Shown one piece after another: positions 1 through 9,151 of a DNA stretch of 64,000 bases. A program made the translations under genes and the position numbers. Position 1 is the first letter of the stretch. Every line of letters starts with the position of its first letter. The notes under the pieces are model-generated. The model was given only the letters and a program-made list of their open reading frames with translations. It made no database searches and was not told the origin of the DNA. Source of the stretch: Symbiodinium natans (lineage: Eukaryota > Sar > Dinophyceae > Suessiales > Symbiodiniaceae). Location: NCBI GenBank assembly GCA_905221605.1, contig CAJNDS010002441.1, positions 200,001 through 264,000 on the forward strand, written 5' to 3'.

Positions 1-24
1 ACTTATAGGGCTCATCTCTTTCAG

Positions 25-289
25 GGTCTTCAGGCTGGTTGCGGGTTTTTGCCCCTCGGTACCAGAAGCTGCGACATGCAAACCCTAAACCCTAAACCCT
101 GAACCCTACACCCTAAACCCTTAAACACTAAACACTAAACCCTAAACCCTAAACCCTAAACCAACAGAAAAAAAAAAAAAAGCCTTAAACCCTGAAACCC
201 CTAAACCCTTAAGCCGTGACATGTGGAGGCAAATGCTGGAGCGGCAAATCCGGGTGCCTCCGCCCGCGAAGTGTGCTAAGAATCCCTGA
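25..289 (+). CDS. Last two exons of an unknown gene that starts before the window
   Basis: Proposed join 25-77 and 214-289. The acceptor before 25 follows a pyrimidine-rich CTCATCTCTTTCAG. Exon one ends GACAT at a GC donor (GCAAACCCTAAACCC), and exon two starts after CCTTAAG. The phase-2 junction gives Ile, and the second exon reads RDMWRQMLERQIRV, then a proline-rich tail and TGA at 287-289. Third codon positions in this frame are strongly G/C. The intron (78-213) is almost wholly CCCTAAA units plus a short A run. A second frame through 214-333 is also open and would end at a GTTTAGGG donor, so the frame is not certain. No domain is recognised. Confidence 0.35.
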
Positions 290-1679
290 CGCCCAAACCC
301 GCAGCCTCCAATTGCCGCTTGACACCCTTGAGGGTTTAGGGTTTGGGGTTTGGAATTTGGGGTTTAGGGTTTAGGGTTTGGGTTTGGGGTTTTAGGTTTT
401 AGGGTTTAGGGTCGCAGTTGATGCCAGATGCCTGAACATCTGCAGAACAGCCGGTGGTTTCAGAACATGCACCAGGAACTTGCATTATACATTCCTACCC
501 CGAAGCCCGAAGCCCGAAACCTCATTGTCTGCAGGGTTCAGGACTTGCCACTGTGGCTCTCCATCACTGCGCACCAACTTTGGGCTTTCCCAGGCTCCCA
601 GTTCTTTGTGTTTTTTTGTTTTAGGGGGGGGGGGGGGTTAACTAACCTAGTTCGCTTATTTTGCTCACGAACCATAAGTTGTTGTAAGTAGGAGACTCTA
701 AACTCTAAAGCCTAAACCCTACACCTAGACCCTCTACCTAGAACGCAAGTAGGACCTGCGACGATACTGCAGACCCGGCCCCCTCCAGTATTGACAATGC
801 TGCTTCTTCTAAAGAATGCCACCTAAGCATTAAGCCCCATAAGTCCTAAGCCCCCTAGGGCTTCGGTTGAGGGTGTTAGGGTTTTAGGGTTTTAGGCTTT
901 AGGGTTTTAGGGTTTTAGGGTTTTAGGGTTTGAGGGTTTTAGGGTTTTAGGGTTTTAGGCTTTTCGGCTTTAGGCTTTAGGCTTCGGCTTTAAGGTTTAG
1001 GGTTTAGGGTTCTCGCAGAAGCTTCGGCTTGGTGCTTAGGGCCTGATCCTTCAACGCCGGCCGGCGCCGCATCCTCGCACTCAAAGGAGTTCAGAGGAGG
1101 GCACCCCGGCCCCCTAAAGCCCCCTTGAAGCCCAGGCCAGGGTGTGCCTAAACCCTAAACCCTAAACCCTAAACCCTAAACCCTGAACCCTGAACCCTGA
1201 ATCCTGAACCCTGAACCCTAAAGCACTTGCCAAGAACAGGCACTTCAAGAGCCTCCTCCTAGCTTCTCTTACGAAATCCCTCCACCTCAAACCCCTCCAC
1301 CTCAAGCCCCTAGCCCCAACTTCCGAACCGAAGCCCTAAACCCTAAACCGTAAACCCTAAACCCTAAACCCTAAAAAGCCCCTGAACCCTACACCCTTAA
1401 CTCCGAAACCCCGCTAAATTAAGAAGAGGAGATCATGGGAAGGAGCCTAAGCCATGGGCAGCTGCGTCGGTGGAACAGCTCGACCCAGCGAGCTATGGAA
1501 GAGGGCCAAGGCGGTGGGTTGGTAAGGGTTTAGGGTTTCGGGTTTCGGGTTTCGGGTTTAGGGCTTGGAGTTTAGGGTTTCGGGTTGGGGGAGCTTCGGG
1601 TGTCGCAGCGCTTTTTGGATTTATCCATTTTTTCGAGCACAGTGTAGGGTTTGGGTTTGAGGGGCTTATCTGTGGGAAG
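290..1679. other. Telomere-repeat tracts with short unique islands, no firm gene
   Basis: G-tracts at about 330-412 and 866-1012 and C-tracts at about 1148-1220 and 1330-1400 enclose islands at 413-690, 745-860, 1020-1145, 1222-1330 and 1416-1519. A poly-G run lies near 623-637. The 1416-1519 island ends at a good donor (TTG|GTAAGGGTTTAGGG) and is probably an exon, but two frames are open. The 1020-1085 part is open on the minus strand, beginning MRRRPALKDQAL, with G/C-rich third positions. Strand and frame cannot be decided here. Confidence 0.4.
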
Positions 1680-1734
1680 TCTGGCGGTGTACCAAGTTAT
1701 CCGTTATCAAGCACAAGGCCCAGGCAACAAAGGA
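1680..1734 (+). CDS. Candidate exon (copy 1 of a duplicated gene segment)
   Basis: Reads GGVPSYPLSSTRPRQQR after a GGGAAG acceptor, with a possible GC donor (AGGA|GCATAC). A paralogous stretch at 8920-8976 encodes GGVPSEPLPSARPLQQR in the same frame. Several of the differences fall at third codon positions; in the opposite-strand frame most would fall at positions one and two. The plus strand is therefore favoured. Function unknown. Confidence 0.45.
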
Positions 1735-1813
1735 GCATACAAAACCCTAGGCCATAAACCCAAAAATCCCTGAACCCTAAACCCCAAACCCTAAACCCCA
1801 AACCCCTTAGCGT

Positions 1814-1836
1814 GGGGGGGGGGGGGGGGGGGGGGG
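1814..1836 (+). repeat. Poly-G run
   Basis: About 23 consecutive G directly upstream of the candidate acceptor at 1839. Long G or C homopolymers recur more than twenty times in the window and can form quadruplexes on the G strand. Confidence 0.95.
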
Positions 1837-1839
1837 CAG

Positions 1840-1923
1840 CGGGGCAGGAGTGTTTGGTTCCTTCATCCCCCAAGGCATCCCCTAGTCCTGCCTCCTCACC
1901 TCAAAAGCAAACGAACCCCCTGG
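1840..1923 (+). CDS. Candidate Ser/Pro-rich exon (copy 1)
   Basis: Begins after a poly-G run ending GGCAG and ends CTG G|GTCTAGGG. It reads GQECLVPSSPKASPSPASS and continues PQKQTNPL. The paralogue at 9088-9151 has the same length over the shared part, with two compensating one-base shifts that keep the frame (PSSPKASPSPASSPQ against ASSPGHPLSPASSPQ). That is the pattern expected of coding sequence. It starts with two bases completing a codon left by the 1680-1734 exon. No family recognised; low-complexity linker. Confidence 0.45.
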
Positions 1924-4900
1924 GTCTAGGGTTTAGGGTTTAGGATTTAGGGCTTAGGGTTTAGGATTTAGGGTGGAGACTGGGTTTTCGAGAGCTATAT
2001 TTTAGCTTCTTCTGCCGAAAAAGTATAAGCTTTTCGCCAGGCTCTTCTCCAAAATAGGTCGGGGTAGCCGTACAGGTCCTTAAGACTTATAGCTGCGTGG
2101 TATGAGTTTGTGGAATGATCGTACCCAGGCGCTTACTCTGCTATGTTTCTGCAGTTCCCTGCTTTGGGGAGCCCATAAGAAGGGCTTCCTTGATGAAAAT
2201 GTAAGGTGTTTGTGTGTGTGCGCCGTACCCCTACCTTTTTAGGGTCTGAAGGGGTAGAGGGATGCATGCATGGAGCCCTATCCCACACCATCACCGCCCC
2301 CCTAGACCCTCAAATCCGCAGCCCTAGCCCTGAAGCCCAGAAGCTCTCAAGCCCTTAACCGTTTAGGGTTTAGGGTTTAGGGTTTAGGGTTTAGGGTTTA
2401 GCCCTAAGCCTTTTGAACCCTTAAGCTCCTGAACCCTAAAGAACCCTCAATGCCGATATGCACCCTGTACCCCGAAACCCGAAACCCTAAGCCCTAAACC
2501 CTAAACCCTAAACCCTAAACCCTAAACCCTAAACCCTAAACCCTAAACCCTAAACCCTAAACCCTAACCCCAGCTTCAACGTCGAGGCCTACCGTGTGGG
2601 CACAGAGCGCGAGGCGCCCTGACATCGGCAGCCAGGGTTTAGGGTTTAGGGTTTAGGGTTTTGGTTTGTGGGTTCAGGGTTTGGGGTTAGGGTTTAGGGT
2701 TTAGGGTTTAGGGTTGTTTGTTGTTTGGGTGTAGGGTTTGGGCTTTAGGGGTTCGGCTCCCTAAACCCTAAATCCGATAGACCTTAAGCTCTAGACCCGA
2801 GTGGTTTAGGGGTGGGTGCGCTTCTCGGGCCTCAAATGAGACCACGGAGGGGCAGTTGGAGTAAGCTTACTACTAATTAAGATTGAAGAATAGTGTTTAT
2901 TTCTTTGGGTGTTCTTAAATAAGCAAATGGTAGCATAGGCTTGGTAGTGTGTGTAGGTTAGACAGAGCATGGTGCGGTTGTAAGCCTTCATCTGCGGGTC
3001 ATCAGTTGGTTTGGGTGCGAGCCCGTCTCCAGCCGAAAGGTCTAAGTACGTTTTCGTGCGCCATCGACAAGGGCGCTCGGCGGACGAGAGCAGTACGCCT
3101 CACTTCTTTATCGGGCCACAGAAAAGGATCAAGCTTGATTACTACGCCTGCGGGGGTTGCAACCTCGCGCTGAGTAGGTGAGCAACAACTGTGCTAGCAT
3201 GTGTAAAGAGAGCGCGCAAGAGTTTCTATCCCCCTGCTTGGATTCGGGTGCTGGGCTGTTTGTTGGACAAGCCGCCACCTGTGATCCAAACATCTAAGCT
3301 GCGCCGGGTTCGGTCGACAGCTCAAATCGGCAACCATTTCTAACAATAGGCTTAGGGCCTACGGTTTAGGATTTAGGGTTTCGGTTTAGGGTCTAGGTTT
3401 TGTAGTGGTGGGTGTCCCTTCAGGGGTTATTAAGGGGCCTTTGCTAGACATCCAAAACCCGAAAAAGCGATTCTCAGGGTCGCTGTGCTTGGGGTGTCTT
3501 GCTATGGAGATGAACAAACTTGAGTTCTGGTTTTCGGGTTTCGGGCTTGAGGTTGTTCAGGGTTTTAGGGTCAGGGTTTAGGGTTAAGGGTTTAGGGCTA
3601 TCTTAGCGTTCAGTGCTTCAGGTTTTTGGGGTATGCCGTTCCGATTTGCATGAGAGGTTCCACTGCCGGATACCTCGCAGATGGCTACTGAGGCTGCTCG
3701 CTCAAGTCAGCTTTGGCTTGCTTTAAGGGTCCTGGTTCAGGGTTTCTAGGGTTTAGGGTCTAGGATTAAACCCTAAACGCTAAACCCTAAACCCTACGTA
3801 AACCCTCTGGAGGCCTCTTGTCCCTTGAGCCGACTAAACGCCAAAAACTCTCATTCCCCTTTGTTAAGGGTTTAGGTTCCCTTATCAGCCCCTTTGGCCC
3901 AAAAAGGGCACCCTTACAATTCCCAGCTTACTCCTAGGTCTAGAATGCCCGACCACCTGCGCAAATCAATCTTCCACTTGTCCATGTTTGTTTGAAACAG
4001 TTGCCGATGCCACGTGAGACCATCATTCAAATCTATACGTAATATGAGCCCCCGCGCCCTAAACCCTAAACCTCAGGCCCTGAACCCTAAACCCTTAACC
4101 GTAAACCCTATAAACCTCAGACCCTAAACTCTAAACCATGCAAACCCTAAACCCCAAACCCCAAACCCCAAACCCTAAACCCTAAACCCCAAACCCTAAA
4201 CCCTAAACCCTAAACCCTCTCCTAGAAGCTACCCAACAGGAGCTCCTGCGGCGGGGCATCGCGGAGGCGCAGAGTGCCTCTGCTTCCACCTGCCGTCGCG
4301 CGGCTGCCACGATCTATACTGTTTAGGGTTTAGGGTTTAGGGTTTAGGGATTAGGGTTTAGGGTTTAGGTTTTAGGGTTTAGGGTTTAGGGTTTAGGGTT
4401 TAGGGTTTACGAAATTTGAGGTACCTTATTGGGTTCCTTATTATAAGGGAATCCTACGATTTGGGGATCTATGTTCGGGTACCAGGACGGGCCACTAGGC
4501 CTCATACTCAAACCCATAAAGGGCATTGTTTCGGAGCGATAGGGGTAGAATTGCCCATCCTGATATATAGAACCCATTGAAGCAAAGCCTCATTTTAGGT
4601 TTAGGGTTTGGGTTTTGGGTATTGGGTTTAGGATTTAGGTTTTGGGTTTTGGGTTTTAGGGTTTATGTTCTTAGAAATTTAGGGTTCGGGTTTAGGGTTT
4701 CCAAACTCAACCCTAACCTTATCACCCCTGAACCCTAAACCCTATCTCCAGCATAGGTGCGGCAATCCCAACACTACTTATATACAACTATCCTGGGCAT
4801 GGACGCCTGCGCTTGAAACCTGTATATCTACGAATTGCTTAAGAAGCCCCCCCCCCCCTCCCAAACAAAGAAAAAGTCCTTGCAAGGGCAATATAGGGAT

Positions 4901-5925
4901 CATCATATTTTTGTTGGGGGTTCTTAAGCAAATGGTAGACATTCAGCTTCCGGATTGACCTTGGCTTTCAGCTTGGAGCAAAGTTCCCACTAGTTCTAGA
5001 TGCTGGCTCCTAAAAATGCCTGTCTTGCTGCTTTTGTGCTAACGGGCCGTGAACAAGCAACCCAGAAGCACGCCCTCCACTCCCCCCCCGGTTGCTCTCA
5101 ATCTGAGCTGCGGCGTTTGGCGCAAGTCATGGAATGCTGGCAACGGAATCCTAAACTCTGAACCCTCAACCCTAAACCCTAGTATCCTGGACTCTAAACC
5201 CAGACTAAGCCGGCCTTCTCATCCTGTTGCCACAACATGCTCCAGAAGAAAACGAGGTCTGGTTGGGGGGGGGGGGGGGCGAAAGTGACATATCCCTCTA
5301 ACTTGTGGTGGGCCGCATGGCGTGGGACACAAATGCTACTGAAAACCTGAACCCAGGTACCTTGACCGGTTACCTTGATTTATGTAGGGATCCTGAATAT
5401 GACTTAAGGTCCGTTCCTTAATTTAAGGGGTCTTCGGTTCTTTGGGAAGCACGTCCACAAATGGTGGCTGCAGTGTTAAGGGTTTAGGCTTTAGCGTTTA
5501 CGTGGCCAGCTAGGCAGGTTGCAAACAGAAAAACCTACACCCTAAAGCCCGAACCTGAGAACTACGAAGGTTTTTCTGAACCCTAAACCCTAAACCCTAA
5601 ACCCCAAACCCTAAACCCTAAACCCTAAACCCCTAAACCCCTAAACCCCTAAACCCCCCGAACCCTGGTGCACCAAGCGCCAGAGGAACCAGAGGCGAAG
5701 CCCTCGGAGGTGGAATCAGGTTGCTTTTCTCAAGTCACGCTACACGTAGAGATTCGGGAGCTAGGTGCCTTATATGATGATTCGAGGAGGTATACGTGCG
5801 GATAGAAGGTAACTAACTAGTCGCCGAATTCTCTATTTCACGTTCGCGAACTTGTAAGTGAACTGAAATTGCCACTCACTTTTGCGCCATTCTTCGTCGA
5901 AAGTTGTCACAGCGGAAGCGCCAGC
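1924..5925. other. Telomeric tracts, islands and foldback elements; probable further exons
   Basis: Contains G-tracts (1924-1975, 2365-2400, 2634-2715, 4320-4408), C-tracts (2469-2573, 4055-4225, 5575-5660) and foldback remnants near 2866-2936, 4411-4474 and 4833-4942. Islands at 2574-2633, 4226-4320 and about 2980-3300 show AG at the left edge and GT at the right edge or an in-frame stop. They are probably exons, but each is open in more than one frame. The segment 1970-2160 resembles 9215-9340 and belongs to the duplication described for 1680-1923. Confidence 0.4.
2469..2573. repeat. Interstitial CCCTAAA tract
   Basis: About a dozen near-perfect CCCTAAA units ending ACCCCAG, a plausible splice acceptor for the island that follows. 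A TTTAGGG tract of opposite orientation begins about 60 bp later at 2634. Confidence 0.95.
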
Positions 5926-7977
5926 ATGCGGCCGTTGACCATACACAGTCTTGCCGGCTCCGCGTTTGAGCTCTTTGTGGACGACTCGGAAACGGGCCTG
6001 GATGTGCGGAGACGTGTAGCAGAAAACATTGGCCTTTCCGCAGCATCAATCGTGCTGACTTCGGGTGACGGTGTCCTTGAACTGCACCAGCCGCTGCTGC
6101 AGCAAACTCAAAACCAAAAGCTCACGTACGTGGTGCGAAAATGTGGTGCTGGCCGTGCGGCACGCAGCATAGAGCAAGCGTTAGCGAAGACAGGATTGAA
6201 TGATGACATGGATGCCATGGATGTCGTTGTTGCCTTGACCTTCGTCGGTGATTTGAACAAGAGCTTGGAAGGGGTGCAGCTTCCCAGCGGCCTACAGACC
6301 TTGACCTTCGTCGGTGATTTTAACCAGAGCTTGGAAGGGGTGCAGCTGCCCAGTGGCCTGCAGACCTTGACCTTCAGCGACAACTTCGAACAGAGCTTGG
6401 AAGGGGTGCAGCTTCCCAGATGCCTACAGACCTTGACCTTCGGCTTCAACTTCAACCAGGGCTGGGAAGGGGTGCAGCTTCCCAGTGGCCTACAGACCTT
6501 GACTTTCGGCTTCAACTTCAACCAAAGCTTGGAAGGGGTGCAGCTTCCCAGCGGCCTACAGACCTTGACCTTCGGCGACAGCTTTAACCAAAGCTTGGAA
6601 GGGGTGCAGCTTCCCAGCAGCTTACAGACCTTGACCTTCGGCGACAGCTTTAATCAAAGCTTGGAAGGGGTGCAGCTTCCCAGCGCCATACAGAAATTGA
6701 CTTTCGGTTACTCTTTCAAGCAGAGCTTGGAAGGGGTGCACCTTCCCAGCAGCCTACAGACCTTGACCTTCGGCTGTTCATTCAATCAGAGCTTGGAAGG
6801 GGTGCAGCTCCCCAACTCCCTACAGACCTTGACCTTCGGCAAGTTTTTCAACCAGAGCTTGGAAGGGGTGCAACTTCCCAGCGGCCTGCAGAGCTTGACT
6901 TTCGGCGGTTGTGTCAAGCAGAGCTCGCAGCTTCCCGGCGGCCTACAGACCTTGATTTTCGGCTTTCCATGCAGCCAGAGCTTGGAAGGGGTGCAGTTTC
7001 CCAGCGGCCTACAGTCTTTGACCTTCGTCGCCGATTTCAACCAGAGCTTGGAAGGGGTGCTGCTTCCCAGCAACCTACAGACCTTGACCTTCGGCGACAG
7101 CTTTAACCAAAGCTTGGAAGGGGTGCAGCTTCCCAGCGGCCTACATACCGTGACCTTCGGCAAGTTTTTCAACCAGATCTTGGAAGGGGTGCATCTTCCC
7201 AGTGACCTACAGAGCTTGACCTTCGGCTATTTATTCAACCAGAGCTTGGAAAGGGTTCAGCTTCCCAACGCCCTGCAGACCTTGACCTTCGGCTATTCAT
7301 TCAACGAGAGCTTGCAAGGGGTGCAGTTACCCAACGGCCTACAGAGCTTGACCTTCGGCAAGCTTTTCAACCAGAGCTTGGAAGGGGTGCATCTTCCCAG
7401 CGGCCTACAGACCTTGACCTTCGGCTATTCATTCAACCAGAGCTTGAAAGGGGTGCGGCTTCCCATTGGCCTGCAGACCTTGACCTTCGGCAAGTTTTTC
7501 AACCAGAGCTTGGAAGGGGTGCAGCTGCCCAGCGGCCTGCAGACCTTGACCTTTGGCTATTCATTCAACCAGAGCTTGGAGGGTGTGCAGCTTCCCAGCG
7601 GCCTACAGACCTTGACCTTCGGCTATTCATTCAACCAGAGCTTGGAAGGGGTGCTGCTTCCCAGCAAACTACAGACCTTGAGCTTCGGCAACAGCTTCAA
7701 CCAAAGCTTGGACGGGGTGCAGCTGCCCAGCGGCCTGCAGACCTTGACCTTTGGCTATTCATTCAACCAGATCTTGGAAGGGGTGCATCTTCCCAGTGAC
7801 CTACAGAGCTTGACCTTCGGCGACAGCTTCAACCAAAGCTTGGAAGGGGTGCAGCTTCCCAGCGGCCTACAGAGCTTGACCTTTGGCGACAGCTTCGACC
7901 AGAGCTTGGAAGGGGTCCAGCTTCCCAGCTCCTTGCGGCGCTTCTCCTCGCGCATGTTTGAGGTAGAGACCTGTTAA
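5926..7977 (+). CDS. Ubiquitin-like domain plus FNIP-repeat protein
   Basis: Single open frame of 683 codons from ATG 5926 to TAA 7975-7977. The frame is open further upstream only from a TTG at 5869, so this first ATG (MRPLTIHSLAG) is taken as the start. Residues 1 to about 72 look like a ubiquitin-type beta-grasp domain (LFVDDSETGLDVRRRVAENI, later LVLTY-like core), a pairing I recall from dinoflagellate proteins. Residues 104-672 are 26 tandem 22-residue units of the type LTFG..FNQSLEGV.LPSGLQ, matching the FNIP repeat, an LRR-like unit known from Dictyostelium. Unit 11 is shortened. The last 11 residues are unique (FSSRMFEVETC). The repeats suggest a curved protein-binding solenoid. Ubiquitin-pathway linkage is inference only. 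No transmembrane segment or signal peptide is seen. Confidence 0.85.
   Translation: MRPLTIHSLAGSAFELFVDDSETGLDVRRRVAENIGLSAASIVLTSGDGVLELHQPLLQQTQNQKLTYVVRKCGAGRAARSIEQALAKTGLNDDMDAMDVVVALTFVGDLNKSLEGVQLPSGLQTLTFVGDFNQSLEGVQLPSGLQTLTFSDNFEQSLEGVQLPRCLQTLTFGFNFNQGWEGVQLPSGLQTLTFGFNFNQSLEGVQLPSGLQTLTFGDSFNQSLEGVQLPSSLQTLTFGDSFNQSLEGVQLPSAIQKLTFGYSFKQSLEGVHLPSSLQTLTFGCSFNQSLEGVQLPNSLQTLTFGKFFNQSLEGVQLPSGLQSLTFGGCVKQSSQLPGGLQTLIFGFPCSQSLEGVQFPSGLQSLTFVADFNQSLEGVLLPSNLQTLTFGDSFNQSLEGVQLPSGLHTVTFGKFFNQILEGVHLPSDLQSLTFGYLFNQSLERVQLPNALQTLTFGYSFNESLQGVQLPNGLQSLTFGKLFNQSLEGVHLPSGLQTLTFGYSFNQSLKGVRLPIGLQTLTFGKFFNQSLEGVQLPSGLQTLTFGYSFNQSLEGVQLPSGLQTLTFGYSFNQSLEGVLLPSKLQTLSFGNSFNQSLDGVQLPSGLQTLTFGYSFNQILEGVHLPSDLQSLTFGDSFNQSLEGVQLPSGLQSLTFGDSFDQSLEGVQLPSSLRRFSSRMFEVETC
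6235..7941 (+). repeat. 66-bp coding tandem repeat (26 FNIP units)
   Basis: Twenty-six 66-bp units, nearly all exactly 66 bp, with one shorter by three codons around 6901-6950. The DNA is highly alike between units, so recent unit duplication or gene conversion is likely. Open frames on the minus strand and in other frames here are shadows of the repeat. Confidence 0.95.
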
Positions 7978-7998
7978 ACTCTGATGAAAGACAAAGAT

Positions 7999-8919
7999 TT
8001 AGGGTTTAGGGTTTAGGGTTTAGGGTTAGGGTTTAAGAGCTTGATCATATGCGCAGTCGATCTTACGGGTTTGGCTCGTGGGCCCTACCTCTTGGCAGGT
8101 CCGAACTTCATTCCTCCCCCCGAAATCCTAGACCCTAAACCCCTAAACAGGCGTCTTGGCCAACAGTCGCGAGAGCACGCTTGGGAGTCAGGTTTTGGGT
8201 TTAGGCTTTGATTTGGGTTGACGTTAGGCTTACGGGATTGGATTGCCACAGCCGCAGGGAAGCTAGGGTGACAAGCACTCCCAGTAAGGTGAAGACCACT
8301 CATAGAGTCCGGATGCCTGCTTACAACCTCCCTTAATTACTTAAAGGATCAGGGGACTTAGTCAGTACGGTTGTAATTAGTGCAGCTTTTTGTTGCAATT
8401 ACTTCTAACCCCAATTAGGGTTACTCATAACCCTACTTACTGCGTCCCATGATCCTCCGGTTGTCATGATTCTTGGTAAGGTTTTTGAGGCATGGGGTCT
8501 GTGTGTGTGTGTGCGTGCGTGAACCCCCATCGACCCCTCAACCCCAAAGCTAGTGACTGTAAAACCCTAAATCCCTCTGGGGCTTCCACATGTTGCTGGG
8601 ATAGCTCTCTAAACTTCCGGCAGATCTCTAAACCTACTATACTTTAATCCTTTTTTTTGGTCTTGGGCTCCTATTATGGCTAATAATATATATATATATA
8701 TATATACTTTTTTTCCAGGGTCTACTCCAAAGCTAAGAAACTATGCTCCATTTCCCTTTGAGGGCACCCCCCCAAATAATTGGGTTTATGGTCGAGGGGC
8801 GCGCTAAGCATGAGCCATCCTGTACTTGTGGAACCTGAGAACACCAAGCCCTTGAGCCCCGAAACGCCTTTGCAATCAGACCTCTGGAAGGATTCAAGAA
8901 GTAGATGCCCCCCCTGAAG
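7999..8919. other. Downstream flank: TTTAGGG tract, foldback element, no firm gene
   Basis: A short TTTAGGG tract (7999-8035) follows the FNIP stop within about 25 bp. A possible exon at 8148-8191 lies between CAG and GTTTTGGG. A foldback element occupies 8337-8465, a GT run lies near 8500-8520, and an AT run near 8688-8706. The rest shows nothing recognisable. Confidence 0.5.
8337..8465. mobile_element. Foldback element, family B
   Basis: Starts CTTAAAGGATCAGGGGACTT and ends ACTGCGTCCCATGATCCTCC. Other copies lie at 21161-21283, 41000-41115 and 41511-41637. The centre holds several TTATAACCCTA-like motifs. Confidence 0.75.
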
Positions 8920-8976
8920 TGTGGCGGTGTACCAAGCGAACCACTCCCAAGCGCAAGGCCCCTCCAACAAAGGAGG
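8920..8976 (+). CDS. Candidate exon (copy 2 of the duplicated gene segment)
   Basis: Reads GGVPSEPLPSARPLQQR after CTGAAG and ends at AGG|GTTTAGGG. It is the paralogue of 1680-1734, and the upstream AAG acceptor is conserved in both. The intron begins directly with about 11 TTTAGGG units. Copy 2 joins in phase 0 to 9088. Function unknown. Confidence 0.45.
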
Positions 8977-9056
8977 GTTTAGGGTTTAGGGTTTAGGGTT
9001 TAGGGTTTAGGGTTTAGGGTTTAGGGTTTAGGGTTTAGGGTTTAGGGTTTAGGGTT
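8975..9056. repeat. Interstitial TTTAGGG tract at the 5' end of a candidate intron
   Basis: Eleven near-perfect units starting at the inferred donor (AGG|GTTTAGGG). The matching place in copy 1 (after 1734) has no such tract, so the array was gained or lost after duplication. Confidence 0.9.
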
Positions 9057-9087
9057 CATACCAAACCTCTCAGGTCTAGGATCCCAG

Positions 9088-9151
9088 GCCTCATCCCCCG
9101 GGCATCCCCTGAGTCCTGCCTCCTCCCCCCAAAGCCAAAAGAAACCCCTGG
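9088..9151 (+). CDS. Candidate Ser/Pro-rich exon (copy 2)
   Basis: Follows ATCCCAG and ends CTG G|GTTTAGGG. It reads ASSPGHPLSPASSPQSQKK in register with copy 1 (1861-1923). The frame is preserved despite small indels. The acceptor differs from copy 1, where the exon begins further upstream. Confidence 0.4.

Noticed and set aside
1470-1757. ORFs rich in GFRV/GLGF or ending LNPKP
   Set aside because: These are translations of TTTAGGG or CCCTAAA units; they recur wherever tracts run in frame.
2469-2573. True chromosome end
   Set aside because: Tracts are short, occur in both orientations throughout, and have unique DNA and exons on both sides.
5869-5925. Upstream extension of the FNIP gene to 5869
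   Set aside because: The codon at 5869 is TTG, not ATG; the first ATG is at 5926 and starts the ubiquitin-like domain.
6108-7172. Minus-strand and alternate-frame ORFs across the FNIP array
   Set aside because: They are shadows of the 66-bp repeat; the plus-strand frame carries the FNIP and ubiquitin-like patterns.
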